The position numbers and the translations under genes were made by a program. The notes under the pieces were generated by a model. The model was not told the DNA's origin. It made no database searches and worked only from the letters and a program-made list of their open reading frames with translations. From Dromaius novaehollandiae (taxonomy: Eukaryota; Chordata; Aves; Casuariiformes; Dromaiidae): DNA of 64,000 nt. Of the stretch, positions 38,601 to 51,890 are shown piece by piece. Numbering within the stretch: the stretch's first letter is position 1; every line of letters begins with the position of its first letter. The stretch lies in contig NC_088102.1 of the NCBI RefSeq assembly GCF_036370855.1, positions 65,853,601-65,917,600 on the forward strand. The letters are read 5' to 3'.

Positions 38601-41600
38601 TTGGTTCACATTCTTCATTTTCTGCTTTTGTTAGAGTGAAAGACATATTTGCTATCAAGTTCTTAATTTTTCTGTGTTCAGAGTTTGATGGTATTTCTGA
38701 TGATTCACTCTTCCAAAGATGAAAATAAGTGGTAACTATAATTGAACTTTCTTCTAGTCTTTCTCATTAGAGTTCCACTTTGGGCCCAATGACTACTTTT
38801 CTAATTCAGTCCTGACAAAAACCTACAAGATGAAGTCAGAGCCAGACAAGACAGATCCTTTTTCATTTGAAGGACCTGAAATAGTTGATTGTGAGGGGTA
38901 AGGAAAACTTGAACTTAAAAGATGTTTTGAATTTCTAGTGAATATTTTCCAGGTGCTGTTTTCTTTTAATATGGTAGTGATTAATGACAATAAAACTTTT
39001 GCTGATTTATTGTAGCTGGACACTACCTTGTACTGAGAGAACATGATGTGTTGTTTTTTTACTGGTCTTGCTGTTTGAAGAATCATTCTCAATTGCTGAG
39101 ATTTTCTGGAACAGCTGTAATCATTTCCTCAGTCTCAAAACTCAAATGGTTGGGTCAAAGAGGTAGTAAAGTACCTGAGTGGGGGGGAGGAGGGGGGTGT
39201 CTGTTCTCTATTTCCCCTACAGTGATTACTCTGATATGACAAACTATGTAGCTCTTTTGTTTCGGGAAATATTTGGTATGTCCAACATGTATATAGCCTC
39301 TAGCACTGCAGTGCATCTTAAACATCTTGTCAGGTACATTTAAGTTGTCAGTGTGTCTAAAATTAGCTTTATCTAGAGAATGAGAAACCATCCTTGCCTT
39401 GATGTCTGTCACTCTCTGCTTAGTTCCTCATCTCCTTTGATGTCTTATATTAAAACGCTATCTCCCATATGTTGTCTTTAGGTGTACTATTGACTGGAAG
39501 AAAGGAAAAAATGTTACGGTTAAAACGATCAAGAAAAAACAAAAACACAAGGGCCGAGGCACGGTTCGGACGATTACTAAACAAGTACCTAATGATTCTT
39601 TTTTTAACTTCTTCAACCCAATAAAGGGTAAGTAAGAGTGGGTATTTGGGATTCTTAAAATATGCAGTGTTTGTATTTAAACCAGCTTAAATGTACAAAC
39701 TGTATCTTTGCTGCTGCACTGTGTACTTACTTCTTACTGGAGGAAGGTAGCAGACTACAGTTCACTAGCTCATTTTGTTCTTGGCAAAATTCTGCAGGAA
39801 CAACTGGCGTGTAGTGTAAGCAGGATTCCTGATTTGGAGGGAGGCTCTTGTAGAATCTTCTTGAAGTTGCCCTGTTTTACCGTGGGATGGCTCCATACAT
39901 CAGTTTGAGGTTTTTAATATGAGAAGAACTTGCTTTCAGTTCTGGTCTGGTGCCAGCATATTGGTTTCACTTAAACCTTTGTGTTAAGTGAAGGAACCCT
40001 CTGTGGTTTCCTCTGGTTAAATTAATGATGCCTGATGCTTCATATACCTTCGTAATGTTACTAGTCACCTAGTGTTAGATGTGTACTCGTGTATTTTAAC
40101 AGTTTAGATGTATTCCAAAAACACTATCTTTTTGATTATCATCTCCTGTTGAACTGCTTCTTTTAGCTGTGTTTGAAAAACAGTATATTTTGGACATCAG
40201 AGACTCATTAAACAAAACTGTTAGTTCTTAAACAGTCATGATTTTTTTTTTCTTTTATGAACTACCTGCCCTTTCTAAATGCCATTACAAATTCATCTTT
40301 ATACAGGAATGAAGCAACTGATAAGTATTTCCAAAGTTGGAGTTTTTAGTACAGAAATGTCCTTTAATTTAAAAGGGGAAAAAGCCTTTTTTGCCTATAG
40401 AACATATGTAGAGACTGATTTCAGAAAGTTATATGATCTGTTTGCCTCAGGTGGTTTTTATATTGACTTCTTTAAGTACTTGAAGGACAGTCAGTCATAG
40501 TCCGGAGGTAGCTGTATAAGACTGACATCTGTTGGTATTTGATACTTGCTTTTTGAATTTGCAAACAGATTGAGTTCTCACTTTTTTGCACGGTAGGATC
40601 ACAGTTGCAGCATCTGAGTAGAGGAGGGAAACCTCATTTTCTTTTTGTTGGGGTTATGTTTAAACAACGCAAAACCAAAACAAAAATCCCTGTTCCTTAA
40701 TTCAGTCCTGCACAGAAAATTTTTAACCATGTTTTGGTTAAGTCTGTGTTGATTACAGTACCAGGCCTTTTCTCAGCAATAACATTTTGTCATGAGTTTG
40801 CAATGTACCTGGTAGCAGCTATGTTTGTAGTGCTGTAGCAAAGTAAATTACCGCATTACTGCAGATAAAAGATTCACTGTTGATTGAGAGAGTGTCTGGT
40901 CTGTATGTATTAGGAATCCATCTCGTAGGAAGAATATTTCCTGTGTAAACACTTCTGTCGTCAGAATGGTAGCTTTGGTGTTCTTACTGCAAGACTTAAT
41001 TCTTGCAAGTATGATGTGTTGACTTGAAAGTTCAATTCCTTTGAGTTAGACTTGAGATGAATCCAAATGGTATTTAAAACTCTAATAGTTAGCCCTTGAA
41101 GGCTGTGTAATCCCAGTGTTTTCTGGTGTGAGAAGGTCTTTATACTGTACTTTGCAATCTTGAATAAGTGAGCTAGACTGTATAAACTGTTGTTGAATTT
41201 ACTCTCTTTTCTCTTTGTAGTCTCTGGTGATGGAGAGTCATTGGTGAGTTTACACTTACAAAATTCCATGATTGCTTTGCTGTATTTTTTTGCTAAACGT
41301 CCCTGTACTGACTCTATTCAAATTCTTTTATCAAGAGACTGTATTTTTTATGATTGTTTTTGCTTTTGTGAGAATTGAGGTTAATCTTGATAAAACAAAA
41401 GGTACTGACTTCTCTTGGTAATCTTGTGATATTTTGCTATTATGCATCTTGCTAACGCAATACATCATCTCTATAATAATCGCTGTTGGGAAAAAATCGT
41501 TATTTTCCCTAGCATTCAGCTCTCCTGTATGGCTGGTAACAGACTTCCTGCAAAGCAATCTAAAGCTAATGTCAGGAGTAAAAACAAGCCAAATCTATAT

Positions 41601-44600
41601 GACCCTTTTTAATAGAATGTGTTTCAGTAGCCTGTATGTGAACAGTTGAAAACTCTTAACCTATCTAAATTTCCACAGCTGGGATTTAGACTTCCAGCAT
41701 TTCTTTTAAATTGTTATAAAGTTAAGTATGCTGTAAAGCATAAGTGATCTAAAAGTAGATGTTGATGACAGTGTGACATTTCTCAAACCTATAACTTTGA
41801 AATACTTCTGTTTGTTCCTCTGTAGCACATTACATATGTAGTGGTAAAATCAAACTGACTTGCTTTACAGGATGAAGATTCAGAGTTTACCTTAGCAGCA
41901 GATTTTGAAATTGGTCACTTCTTCCGTGAGAGGATAGTCCCTCGTGCTGTGCTTTATTTCACTGGGGAAGCTATAGAAGATGATGATAACGTATGTATGC
42001 TATCAGCATTTTTTATAAAACATCCTGTACATAGAAACATTCTCTTACTTTTCTGATTAGACTAGTATATAATAATATTTCCTTGAGAATAATGAAAAAC
42101 CCAAAGAGATTCATAGTTGCATATCTCTTTCCCATTCCTAAGTAATTAAGTTGTTAATCTCTGCTTCTGGAAGTGGCTTAGTTTCAGCTACTATGCTTGA
42201 ATGTGCTAGATCTATTATAACAGAAGATTTTATGCAAATACTAGTGAAGCTAAAATTTTGTTTTTGCTTTTTAGTTTGAAGAAGGTGAAGAAGGTGAAGA
42301 GGAGGTGAGACACATACTATATCTCTTATAGATGGCTAGTTACTAACAGTATTCAAGTTCCTGAAATACTTCTGTGTGCAGCAGAATACAGTTGTTTGTA
42401 TACAGTTCTGTGTATGATATGACATTCATGAGTTATAAAACCATTTTGTTTTCCCTCTTGATATAACTACTTTCTATAGGAGTATTTATTCAGTTTTCTA
42501 GTATTTCAAAAGCTACTTTTTGACCTGAGTCAAAATTAATTAAAAACAAACTCTTCTCTTGAATGCTGCATGAGAAGATCCTCTAATCTTATTGTAGTAG
42601 TGGAATTAAGCTCTTAGCTTTTAACTGTCATAAGCTTGAAGCGTGGTCCTTGCTAAAGGTAAACTAAAAAGGAGAAGGGGAGCAACTGCTTATGTTAGGG
42701 CTTAATTTAGGCTGAAAGTTTGAGTATAGCAAGAACTCTGGTCTGCTTACTGCAGTGCTGCATGAACGCAAGTGTAGCATGAAATTCCTTGTACAAAACT
42801 TCTAAATGATATCACACCTGAAGATAATATCCATGACAGGTAATTGCATTTTTATATTGCTTCTTTTGGTCTATTCTTTCTAGTCAGTTAAAGGTACATA
42901 CCTGACTCTAGTCAAAGTCACAAGAGTGGAGTGCATCAGAGGTTACTGAGCTGGTGTGTTTTGTGAGCTGGTAGCCTCTGTACTGTCTCTTTTCTCTCTT
43001 TGCAAGCTGCAATATGAAATTCTGGGCTTAGAGCAGTTAAGTGGCTAAACTTCTTTTAAGCTGGATCTTGACCGAAACATACATGTAACTTTAAATCTGT
43101 CTCCAGTGGCAGATATTAGTACTTGCATACAGGCATGTGTGTACAAAAGTGCAGAAATACCACGAAAACCCTGTGCAGGAATACATAGCCTGTCCATAGA
43201 AATCCAAATAGAGTCTTTGGAAGGAGGTCAAAACAAAGAAGAAAATTAGGCAAGTATACTTACTACCAGAACTGCAAAATTTCAAGTGATACTACAGAGA
43301 GAGAACTTTAAAAGTTGCTAGGAGACTGCAGCAATTTATATAGGAGGATTGCCTTAAACCTCACCAAATGTTTTAAATCTGCATTTCAAAATTTCTTTTA
43401 AAGATCTTGCTTTAAGATTTTAAAGATGCTGAGTTCTTTTAATCCAGCCTGAGTAGTTTTAATGTTGACAGCTGAAAAGCATTGAAATGCAGTGGTAATA
43501 CCATTAGATATTTTGTTGTTTTTTTTCTCTGTTACAAAAAGCTGCATTTTAACTTGTTTTAATTTCTGTTAGTTTATCTCTATTTTGTCATAGGAGCTGG
43601 AGGGGGAAGAGGAGGGAGAGGAAGAGGAAGATGCAGAGAGTGATCCTAAGGTAAGGATTTTCTTCTTTGCTTAGGCATATTTATTATATACTAGCATAAT
43701 ACAGGTTATAATCATGAGATTCATAATTCAGTTTTTAATAGTTTGTAAAAAGATTAATAAAACATAAAGGGTGCAAACTCCTGACCACAGCAATTTTTTT
43801 TTTTTTGCATCTTCCTCAGTACTCAGATTGCTCTTAAAAGAAAAGTTAATGTTTAGAGAAATGTTTGTCTCCCAGCACTAAAGAAAAAAAAATCCGAGCT
43901 GTGCCTTTACTTCATGATGGTATCTCCATGTATTTTTTTTGTTTGGGGTGTTTTGTTTCTTTTTTTTTTCTTTTTAGAAATATTGTTCTGTGGCCAGACT
44001 TCAACTTAAAATTAGTCTGACAAGCCTTAAGTAGGCCATTTATTTTTTTAATTAAAATTGTTCTTAGTTGTCTTAATGGCAGCAGGTTAGACCTTACTTG
44101 TCTATGGTCAGGTAGAAGTCAAAAAGCTAGTCCACAACTTTGAACTTTAAACCTCACAAGATCTGTTTTAAAATTCAGTCTTGATATGGGTTTGTGTTCC
44201 TTCTGGTAGGTATTTTTCAATTGTTCAGTCAGCATAAAATTCATACTTACATTAAGTAAAGCTAGAACAGTGATGGCAGACTTGTGTTCTTCTAGTTCTT
44301 AAGACATCACCTTTTAATTCGTCTAATGGCACAGATGAAAAAAAGAAAGGTGTGTGTAACTGCTTGATTTTTGGATGAATGTCAGTGACATTAAGCTAGT
44401 TTAAGAGTAATGGTGGGTTTATATAAATCATATCGCTAGTAAATGCTTTTCTGTCACCATGTCAAGGATTGAGCCTGTGTTTTCTAATGGGAAATACTGT
44501 ATACTCAAAGAAGTCTGTCTTGTGGAAAGACCAATCAAATAGGATTAGAGCAGCAGAAGCAATATTCCAACTGTTCTAAAGGATCAGAATGTGAAGGGAA

Positions 44601-47600
44601 ATGTAAAGGGAAGAGGTGGGACAGCTGAGAAAAGATGCTAGTTCTGAGTCAGTGCATTTCTGCTAAATATCAAAGATCCTCTTAAAGGAGGAAGTATGAA
44701 AACTAGTATTCTATAGATAAAATCTTAAGGTATCTTGGAAGGTTGTGGTTGTTGCCTCCTGTATTATTTTGTACATTTCACTTTTCATTCATGCTGACAG
44801 TTCCTTTCAATTTTTTCCCATTTAGGTGTAATTTAAGTCTGTTTATCATTCATACATTTCTAGGTAAGGTGGAATTCCATTCATACCTAACTTCCAAGAT
44901 TCCCATTTGCAGCCATGCAGTGTATTTTTGTTTTCTAGTTTTCTCTTGTTATGGGGAACAGAAATGGGGGAGTGGGGACTTCAGGGTTTAGGTTTTATTA
45001 GTAGCTCAGAAATACAAAGAAATATAATAGAGAGATGAATGCCTTTAAATTGTATAATTAGAATAGATTTTTATCAGAATGACCTCTTTGCCTTCCTGGC
45101 ACAACTTCTGCTTTTTCTTAGTAGCAGTCAAACTGCTTTTTATACAGATGATAAAGGATACTGAGACTTGTCAGACTTTTCTTTTTCTTCTTGTTCCTGA
45201 TTTGATGTTGCACCTCTTAACTGTTTCCGCTATACCTGTAAGTTAAGTGCCTCCTTCATTCCTCTTACAACCCTTGCAAGTCATTGACGTATTTGGTGTG
45301 TCTTTTCCCACATTCTCTTTATTTATGCTGCCTGACAAAGGCAGGCAGTCACTCTGAGAGGTCCTCACTTGAGCACTCATGATTCTGAACAGGTTTTGCT
45401 CACCTGCTCATCTATCTCCTTTATTTAATCTTTTTTAAAAAAGTTACTTCTGTTGTATCCTGTCTTCTTTCCCCTTCCTTTCTTCCCATGCATCATAGAG
45501 AATGCTCTCTGCCTGTAACAGACTTTCTTCCTGCTGTATCTTAGGTTTGTATCTTTGTTTCTTTGGCTATTTATGAGAAGCTGTACTCCTTTCAACTCTT
45601 TACCTCTCCCCATAGACAATGCCCTTCTTTGCATTTCTTCAACTCAAAATTGAGCAGTGTTTTTATTTCCAATCTGATATGCTTTGAAAGGCCAGCCACC
45701 CTGCCTCAGCATACATGTATTGTTTATTCACCTGGAATAGTGGAACATCCATTTGTCAGGACAGCTTATATATCATCCTGCTGCAATCAGTTGCACAGCT
45801 GTCTTTCCTTCTTACAATTGTAAATTGTCAGCCACCAACTTTTTTTTTAAGGAAACTTAGAATTTTGGTTTTGCTGTATAGAGCTTGTGCCCCTAAACTC
45901 ATCTTTCATTGCTTCTATTGTTCACTCCTGTCCTTTAGCCCTATTCCTCCCCCTCTCTTCTCACCCCCTGCTTTCCTTATAGCTAGAATAGCTTTTCTTT
46001 ACATGTGCACCAAAAATAATTGTTCTTTAGTCCATTTTTTTCTAAATCCAATTTTGCCATTTCAGTTGTTTCCATGTTACCTGCTTTTTTTATTACTGCA
46101 CTTCATTCACTACGTAAATGTCAACACTTGCGGGTTTCTGGTTTTTGGTTTTTTTGCTTTGAAAACTTTTCCTCCTTCCTTCCTTGCACTCAAGTATACT
46201 TCAAACTCACAAGAGTTGTTAAATGAGAACCAAGTCAGTATCATCTGTACAAAGGACTTAAGCTGTGCTACCTAAAAGTTGTGGCTTTGGAAGGCTAAGC
46301 AGTCAGATGATATAAAAAAGCTTCAGAAGACGCCAAGAAAATGTAGCTTGTTTTGTCCGGTATACTTTTCTATGTGCTTGAATGCCCTGTTAGTTTAACT
46401 GCCTTTACTTCACAATTGCCAATGCTGTGCTCAGATAGAGAAATAGTTGCATGAATACTGTAGAACAGTATTTTGAATTTTGAACTAAAAATCTGTGCTG
46501 TAGGGAGAGACTACTCATGCTTCAAAGTGCCTGGTGTGTCTTCTAAGTAGTAGTGATGGAAGGGTCTGTTAGCAAATTCATTTTCAGAACCTTTGCAGCA
46601 CTCTGTCCATTTGTAGATGTAGTTCACACACTTGCTTACTAGCTCTGCTTAGCTTCAAATTTACTTCCCACGCGTATATTTGATATCCTTGCTTTCTCTT
46701 GAGAATATAGATTAGGAAATGAACAGAGATACTGTGTAGCTTTGATACTCCTATTTTGACTATTTCATGGAAAGGTTTCAAATAACTGAAAGGCTTTCTT
46801 CCTTTTCTGCTTGACTGGACATCAGCTTTAATGCCTGCTGTTTGCATTGATCCCACTGTTGTTGGCAACCAGGTCTGCTTGGGAATCAAATGTACAGTCC
46901 CAAAGAGAACTTGATGGGCTGCCTGTGCCTGCAAGGCTGCTTACACAGATGGGATTTTTGTGTAACAGAAGCTTCACGAAAAGAGGCTTGAAAAAGCAAG
47001 GAGGTGAAGGCTGTATTGTTCTTTGAAATAGCTAGGAATATATCCTGCCTAAACTGCTTAAAGATTGAAGAAGAACAGAAAGTCATTGTCTTTTTTCAAC
47101 TCTAACTTGGTGGAAAAAGGATCTAGTTTGACAGGTTTAAGTTGCTATGATAAATGTCATGGGTGTTTTGGGCTTGAGCCCACATCCTATAGGACACCAG
47201 ATTAATCAAATGGGTGGGAGCTGTGGGCTCTCTGTTTAAACCATAGAAGTAATTTGTGTAGAGAAATAAATAAAACTCCCAATCTGCTTTTCTCCTCCAT
47301 TTAGCCCTATGTTCTTGCAAATTTTACATGAAACTTTTTCTCATTGAATTTTGTGCATGTGTTCTGGGTCCACAAACAGTTGCTGGGTCCACAAACAGTT
47401 GATGCAGTTGAGCTGATATGAAGGGTGATCTCTGAGCAAGCTGGTCTTGTGTGTAAGCTAGCTAGCTCCAGTTTCTCTCTTGTGCTGTTCTTCTGGGTAA
47501 TCGAATGCCAGGAAAAAAAATGTTCAGGTCCATAGTAGCCAATAACTTTTTTTAATCCTGAGCAAGTGATAAAATGAGTAAGATGGTGTGGCAAAAAAGC

Positions 47601-50600
47601 TCTACACTGATGCTTGCTATCAAAAGGAAAAAAAAAAGTTGTTTCGCAATAGGTTTGAGTCTCACTTCTTTAGTTTGTGTTCTCTTTGGAACAGCTTCTC
47701 AAACCAGAATCAAAGGTCCAGAATGGTTTAAACTTTGTGCACAGAATAAATAAATGTTATAGAATCCTTGCTTTAAAGACTTAAGAATCCTGCCACTGTT
47801 TTATGTGAAGCCATTGCTCATAACCAGTGTGGAGGATCTCCTTAGGACAAAAAGGATTCTTACTTGTAGCAAACATCAGTATGTGTTTGATGCTAAACTT
47901 ATTTAAGATATGATTCCTCATCTTTGAGTTTGAGGTGTCTCCCCCCCATCTTTCATCCCTGGCTGACACACTTCACCACCATTTCTAGGATATCCTGGGA
48001 AGTTAGTTTAGCAGAATACAGCATAATGAGAAATCTAGAATTGGGAGAATCTAGAATGGCAGACTAAATACCGGAGGGTCTCTCTGAGGCCAGTAAATCT
48101 GACCACTACAGTAACGGTCGTTGACCAAATGTCAACCTACAGGCCCTTGGGAAGAGCAAGCTCAAACTAACTGCTTTGCATGATGGAGTACGGATGTAAT
48201 CTCTGTCGTGCAGTTTGGAGCCTGCTGCTTTGACCCTGCAGGAGGTATTGTAGGCCAAAGATAATTTCCAGCTTACATGTGCCTAATAGGGCAGTTGCCA
48301 CTTGAAGCAAATCGTGTGTGTTCATTTACCTGTGCTGCTGTTATCTCTGGATTAGGCTAGGATGCTCTATGTGGGGCTGACAGGTAACTGAAGGCAATTT
48401 AGAGCTCAAGGGCTGTCTTGCTCGTAATAGCCCTAGTTTTGAAGCGTAATACTAGTGCTGTGTTTCCAAAATGGTAGATTATTGATTATGCTGGAACGCA
48501 GGTCTGAGGTATTGCCTTGTTACTTATGCCCACTTAAACAGGTGGTATATATGGTCAAGATAGGCCCTCAGCTGTAAGCTAAAAATAAGTATGAATTACC
48601 ACTATTTTTCTCATATCTGAGGGTCTCTTAAAGTAGGCATTTGTCTGAGAGTAGTCACTCACACCGAAAGATCCTTAGGAAGGAACTTCATAATCTCTGT
48701 GACTCAGTTTTTGCAGGATAAAGATCTATATGCAATAAAAAGATTTAAATGTTTACAGAACTAACGACAAGTATAAACAATAGACAATGAAGTTTATTAG
48801 AAAATACAGTAAGGGTTTTGGTTGATTAGTAAAAACATTGACCAAAGCAGTTGCAGTGGCCAACCTAAACATAACAGGTGAATAGGAAGGAAGCAGATGG
48901 AAAGGTTTTTTTTGTTTGTTTTGGGTTTTTTTTGTTTTTTTTTTTTTAACAATTTGTAGACAGTTGGCTTTCTATTTGATTATGGCTTTTCTTACCCAGA
49001 ATATGTGTGGGGGAAGAAATGCTGAGTACTTGTGTTGCTGTGTTCAAATACAAAACAATAGTAAGAAAAATGCTTGTTTCTGGAAAAACATTTTGAGAGA
49101 AATGTTGGGGTTTTTTGCCTGCATCTAAACAAAATGACTAGCATACAGCTCTGAGCAGTGGCAGTCAGATCTCTTTTTCCTTTTTAGAGAGAATAATCTT
49201 GTTTTGTGTAAACACATCCCTCTATTCAAGAGGGAATTCCTGCTCTATTGAGGCCCAAATCAGTGAAAATTGGTTCATTTCAGTGTTATTTGGAAACCCA
49301 AGCAGATGAGAAATTACAAAGTCAGAGTTAGCAAGATGTGCTGGGGGAGGAAAACCATAAGGAAGAATTCTGGAAAGCCTTTGGCATATCTATGCAAAGG
49401 AGAATTTGCCTGTAAAGCCAGACTTCTAATGAGAATGACAGTGACCACTGTAACCCTAAAGCAGTGTAGGTGAGGAAGGGAAAAATAAACTTGAAATATT
49501 TAAACATAGTTTGGACTTAGCACAGGTAGCCAAGGGCAAATTTTGTGATAAGGAAGCTTAGTTAGACCGGTTCTGCTTCACTGTACATGAAATGCTAGCT
49601 TTGTTTTAGCTCTTGGTCACTTGATGCATAGTGAACACTTAAATGCTTGCTTCTTTTACAATTCTATAGCTCTTTAGGGTAGTTACCAAAAAATACTTTG
49701 TTTTGTGGTCAGTGACATTCAGGGTGCCATGTTTTGTAGCAGTGTTTTTCTTTTACTAGAATTGAGTGGCTTTCTGTGATTGATATTTGGTTTATAATAA
49801 ACTGTAATAATTAGGGTAGAGGGAGAAGCAAATGGGGGAAAAACACTGAATAAATTCTTCTGCTTTCCAAGAATCCTATTTTACAACAGAAGAGGTGCAG
49901 TGTAAACCTTGAAGTTGTTAGCTGTTTGAGTAGTTGTTCTCTTTTCCAAATGCACTTCTTTTTGCCAAAGGGGAGGTTGTTTTGCTTTGTAGTAAAGGTC
50001 TTTTTACTTTTGCATACTCGGATTAGCATAGGGACTTCTTGCCCAGTGTTTAACTGTTGAATAGTTACCTGCTAGTGATGCAGAACCTAGAAGAAACCAA
50101 CCCATTAATTACACCTTTATCACCTTCAGTAAGAAGGGCAAGGCTCCTGAGTAAAAACTGAGTAAAAATTTGCTGTAAAATAAGCATCCTGACCTCCTAG
50201 CCTTTCTCCCTTGCTCAAAGTTGAAGAGGTGGTGACAGTTTATTGCAGAGGTGTTTATTAGGAACTGAAAGTTGAACTGAGCTTTTAGTTGAAGGGAGTA
50301 GAAGATGGTTCACTCTCGTTTATTTTGAACCTTGGCCTATTTGATAGAATTTAGAGAATGTATGTGTAGATGATTAAAAATCTATGAAGTATTAAGCAGT
50401 TGGAGAAAACATGACTGCAGTTCAGACCTTTGTGATTTAGCCTGAGTATACATGTAGCTTTTTTTGTCTCCTTGAATGTATTAATCATATCTCTGGCTAG
50501 TTAAAAACTGCACAGTTAAGTTCTCTTGTTTATTGAATCACTTTGTTTGCCAGTTTGATTCTTAACCAGCGGGTTTTTTTTTTGTCTCCTCTTTTTCCTT

Positions 50601-50647
50601 TCAAACAGAAAGATTCCAGCCAACCTGCTGAATGCAAACAACAGTAA
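29633..50647 (+). CDS. NAP1L4: Nucleosome assembly protein 1-like 4 (14 coding exons)
   Basis: Histone chaperone of the NAP family that binds H2A-H2B and shuttles between cytoplasm and nucleus. Coding exons: 29633-29646, 30602-30663, 32174-32273, 33260-33401, 33550-33636, 35219-35344, 36115-36186, 38758-38897, 39482-39627, 41221-41243, 41871-41990, 42275-42304, 43594-43650 and 50609-50647. They sum to 1158 bases, giving 385 residues and a stop in one frame; human NAP1L4 is about 375. The protein starts MADNSKAED. The NAP core runs from LADQVMQNPQVLAAL through HIEAKFYEEVHDLERKYAAL (dimerisation helix), IPDFWFTIFRNVDMLSE, FHFGPNDYF and DWKKGKNVTVK to EIGHFFRERIVPRAVLYF. An acidic Glu-rich tail follows. 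The last four residues are CKQQ, a CAAX-type prenylation box also known in NAP1L1. A KKKQKHKGRG basic stretch lies in the 39482 exon. The ATG has C at -3 and G at +4, a moderate context, but it matches the family start. Confidence 0.97.
30938..30968. repeat. Compound TG/TA/CA microsatellite in a NAP1L4 intron
   Basis: TG dinucleotides pass into TA and then CA, the same symmetric design as the block near 20950 but shorter. It lies between exons 30602-30663 and 32174-32273. Confidence 0.8.
33865..33994 (+). ncRNA. SNORA54: H/ACA-box snoRNA, SNORA54-like (copy 1)
   Basis: It lies in the NAP1L4 intron 33637-35218 on the sense strand. Human SNORA54 is hosted by NAP1L4, so the family assignment rests on host gene and structure, not on an alignment. 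The 5' hairpin has a basal stem GCACTG (33869-33874) with CAGTGC (33919-33924) and an inner AACC/GGTT stem. An H-box-like ACATCA (ANANNA) follows at 33926-33931. The 3' hairpin has a basal stem CCCCAA (33934-33939) with TTGGGG (33982-33987), and an ACA box at 33989-33991 sits three bases from the predicted end. At about 130 bases the length is normal for the class. The likely role is to guide pseudouridylation of rRNA after debranching of the intron; the target was not derived here. Confidence 0.83.
36195..36223. repeat. Poly(T) tract of 29 bases just after a splice donor
   Basis: An uninterrupted T run starts eight bases after the exon ending at 36186 (donor GTAAGT). It is simple sequence. 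In the pre-mRNA it would be a long U tract next to the 5' splice site. Confidence 0.9.
37389..37511 (+). ncRNA. SNORA54: H/ACA-box snoRNA, SNORA54-like (copy 2)
   Basis: A second copy lies in another NAP1L4 intron (36187-38757), also sense. It shares long blocks with copy 1, including GCACTGTTCGTAACCT and GGTTCCATTCCAGTGCTACA. Basal 5' stem: GCACTG (37393-37398) with CAGTGC (37443-37448). H-box-like ACATGA is at 37450-37455. The 3' basal stem is TCCAA (37458-37462) with TTGGA (37500-37504), and the ACA box is at 37506-37508. The 3' basal stem differs from copy 1 yet still pairs, which suggests selection on structure. Which copy is the orthologue of the mammalian gene is unclear. Confidence 0.8.
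43651..50608 (+). other. NAP1L4 last intron, 7 kb
   Basis: This is the largest intron of the gene and separates the acidic-tail exon from the 39-base terminal exon. It is AT-rich, with a pyrimidine-rich stretch at about 45100-46200 that keeps a 186-codon frame open without resembling a protein. A 19-base perfect tandem duplication is present at 47364-47401. No gene is recognised. Confidence 0.6.
47364..47401. repeat. 19-base perfect tandem duplication
   Basis: CTGGGTCCACAAACAGTTG occurs twice back to back at 47364-47382 and 47383-47401 in the last NAP1L4 intron. The identity suggests a recent slippage or repair event. Confidence 0.9.
50609..50647 (+). CDS. NAP1L4: NAP1L4 terminal coding exon (CAAX-type C-terminus)
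   Basis: The exon encodes KDSSQPAECKQQ and a TAA stop at 50645-50647. The acceptor TTTCAAACAG follows a strong pyrimidine tract. CKQQ fits a farnesylation box, as reported for NAP family members; whether it is used here is not known. Confidence 0.93.
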   Translation, partial: KDSSQPAECKQQ

Positions 50648-51890
50648 TAAGGAAATACCACTTCAAAGTGATATTTGAACAACTTGTAACAAATATTTGG
50701 ATACCTGGCCTGCAGTTCAGGATATTCCATCGCTGCAGCACAATCTTATTAACAATGCTTAAAATTAATTTGTTTTAAAATGCATGATTTTCACTAACTC
50801 TTCTCTTTTGCTTAACATGTACAGTGGCAACTTCAATGCATTTGGGAAATATGAGGTTTAAATAAAGCACACTCTACAGCCGTTGATACACTGTAGCTAA
50901 GTATGTCAGTTGGCCTTTAGAGCCTTGTGCCCTATGTGTAGGGGAAATAGTCCAGACTACCAAGTGAAGATTATCCATTTTCTTGTTAAACATTGAAAAT
51001 TGTGGAATAGCACATGTGCTGAGAAGCTAAAGTAAATGGATTACATGTATGGTAGCTGAAACAGATAGAGCAATATGACTTTTTTGCTAGTTCCCCTTCC
51101 CCCCTTTTTTAATGTTTCTTGCAACCTACAAATTGAACTAGTGCTTGAGCAGCTTTAAATGTCATATTTATTATCTCAGTAAAACCAATTGAATTGAAGT
51201 AATTTTACTTCATTGAAGGGGGTGTCATATTTGAGACTTAGTTGTTCATCTATTTATTTATTCATGTTTGTAAGTACTTTGACAGAATTAGTGCTTTTTA
51301 ATAGTTTTTAATATACTTGAAAATATTCTTCCTGTTTTGCATAAAATATGGGTACTTGTAAAACAAAAATTTGACTTGGTCTCAATGTAGTAGTCTAGAC
51401 AGAAGAAATGAACTTGCATCAAAATGACAACTCTTCTGGATGAAGATCAAAATATAAAGGCCAAACTGTTGCTGTTGATGGAAGTGGGTTGCAGCCAAAG
51501 AACCAGAAAATTTCCAGTAGTCTTATTGCTTAGTGTCCAGCATGGAAGGACCTTTCACTATGAACACAAATTTAACGAAATTCAGCTCAATAAATCTGAA
51601 GTTTTGGTGTCTTATTTGCAACACTGAAATTATTCCATTCCACCATTTGTTTTATTTAAAGCTCTGAAGTATTCAAAACTACCTTTTTGTCATTGTGCAG
51701 CACTTCAGGTACACATTTCTAGTTTCAGCATCCATTGCCAGCCTCTGGCAGCAGTTGAATAGCAGCTGTATCAACACTGTGACCAGGCATGTAGAGTGCT
51801 CCAGCCTTACCTTACACATTTGTAACTTAATACAGTGTTTTCAATTTGTACAGAATAGATAGAATATTCTATTAAAGTTGTGAAACATGA
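50648..51890 (+). other. NAP1L4: NAP1L4 3'UTR with several poly(A) signals
   Basis: Candidate signals are AATAAA at 50861-50866, AATAAA at 51589-51594 and ATTAAA at 51871-51876, so tandem 3'UTR lengths of roughly 0.2 to 1.25 kb are predicted. The end is an estimate from the most distal signal. The stretch is AT-rich, with several ATTTATT-like and ATTTA motifs near 51245-51310 typical of regulated 3'UTRs. Confidence 0.65.

Noticed and set aside
45715-46275. 186-codon hydrophobic frame in the last NAP1L4 intron
   Set aside because: The segment is T/C-rich, so it yields Phe, Leu and Ser without stops. It has no family resemblance and no flanking splice signals of note.
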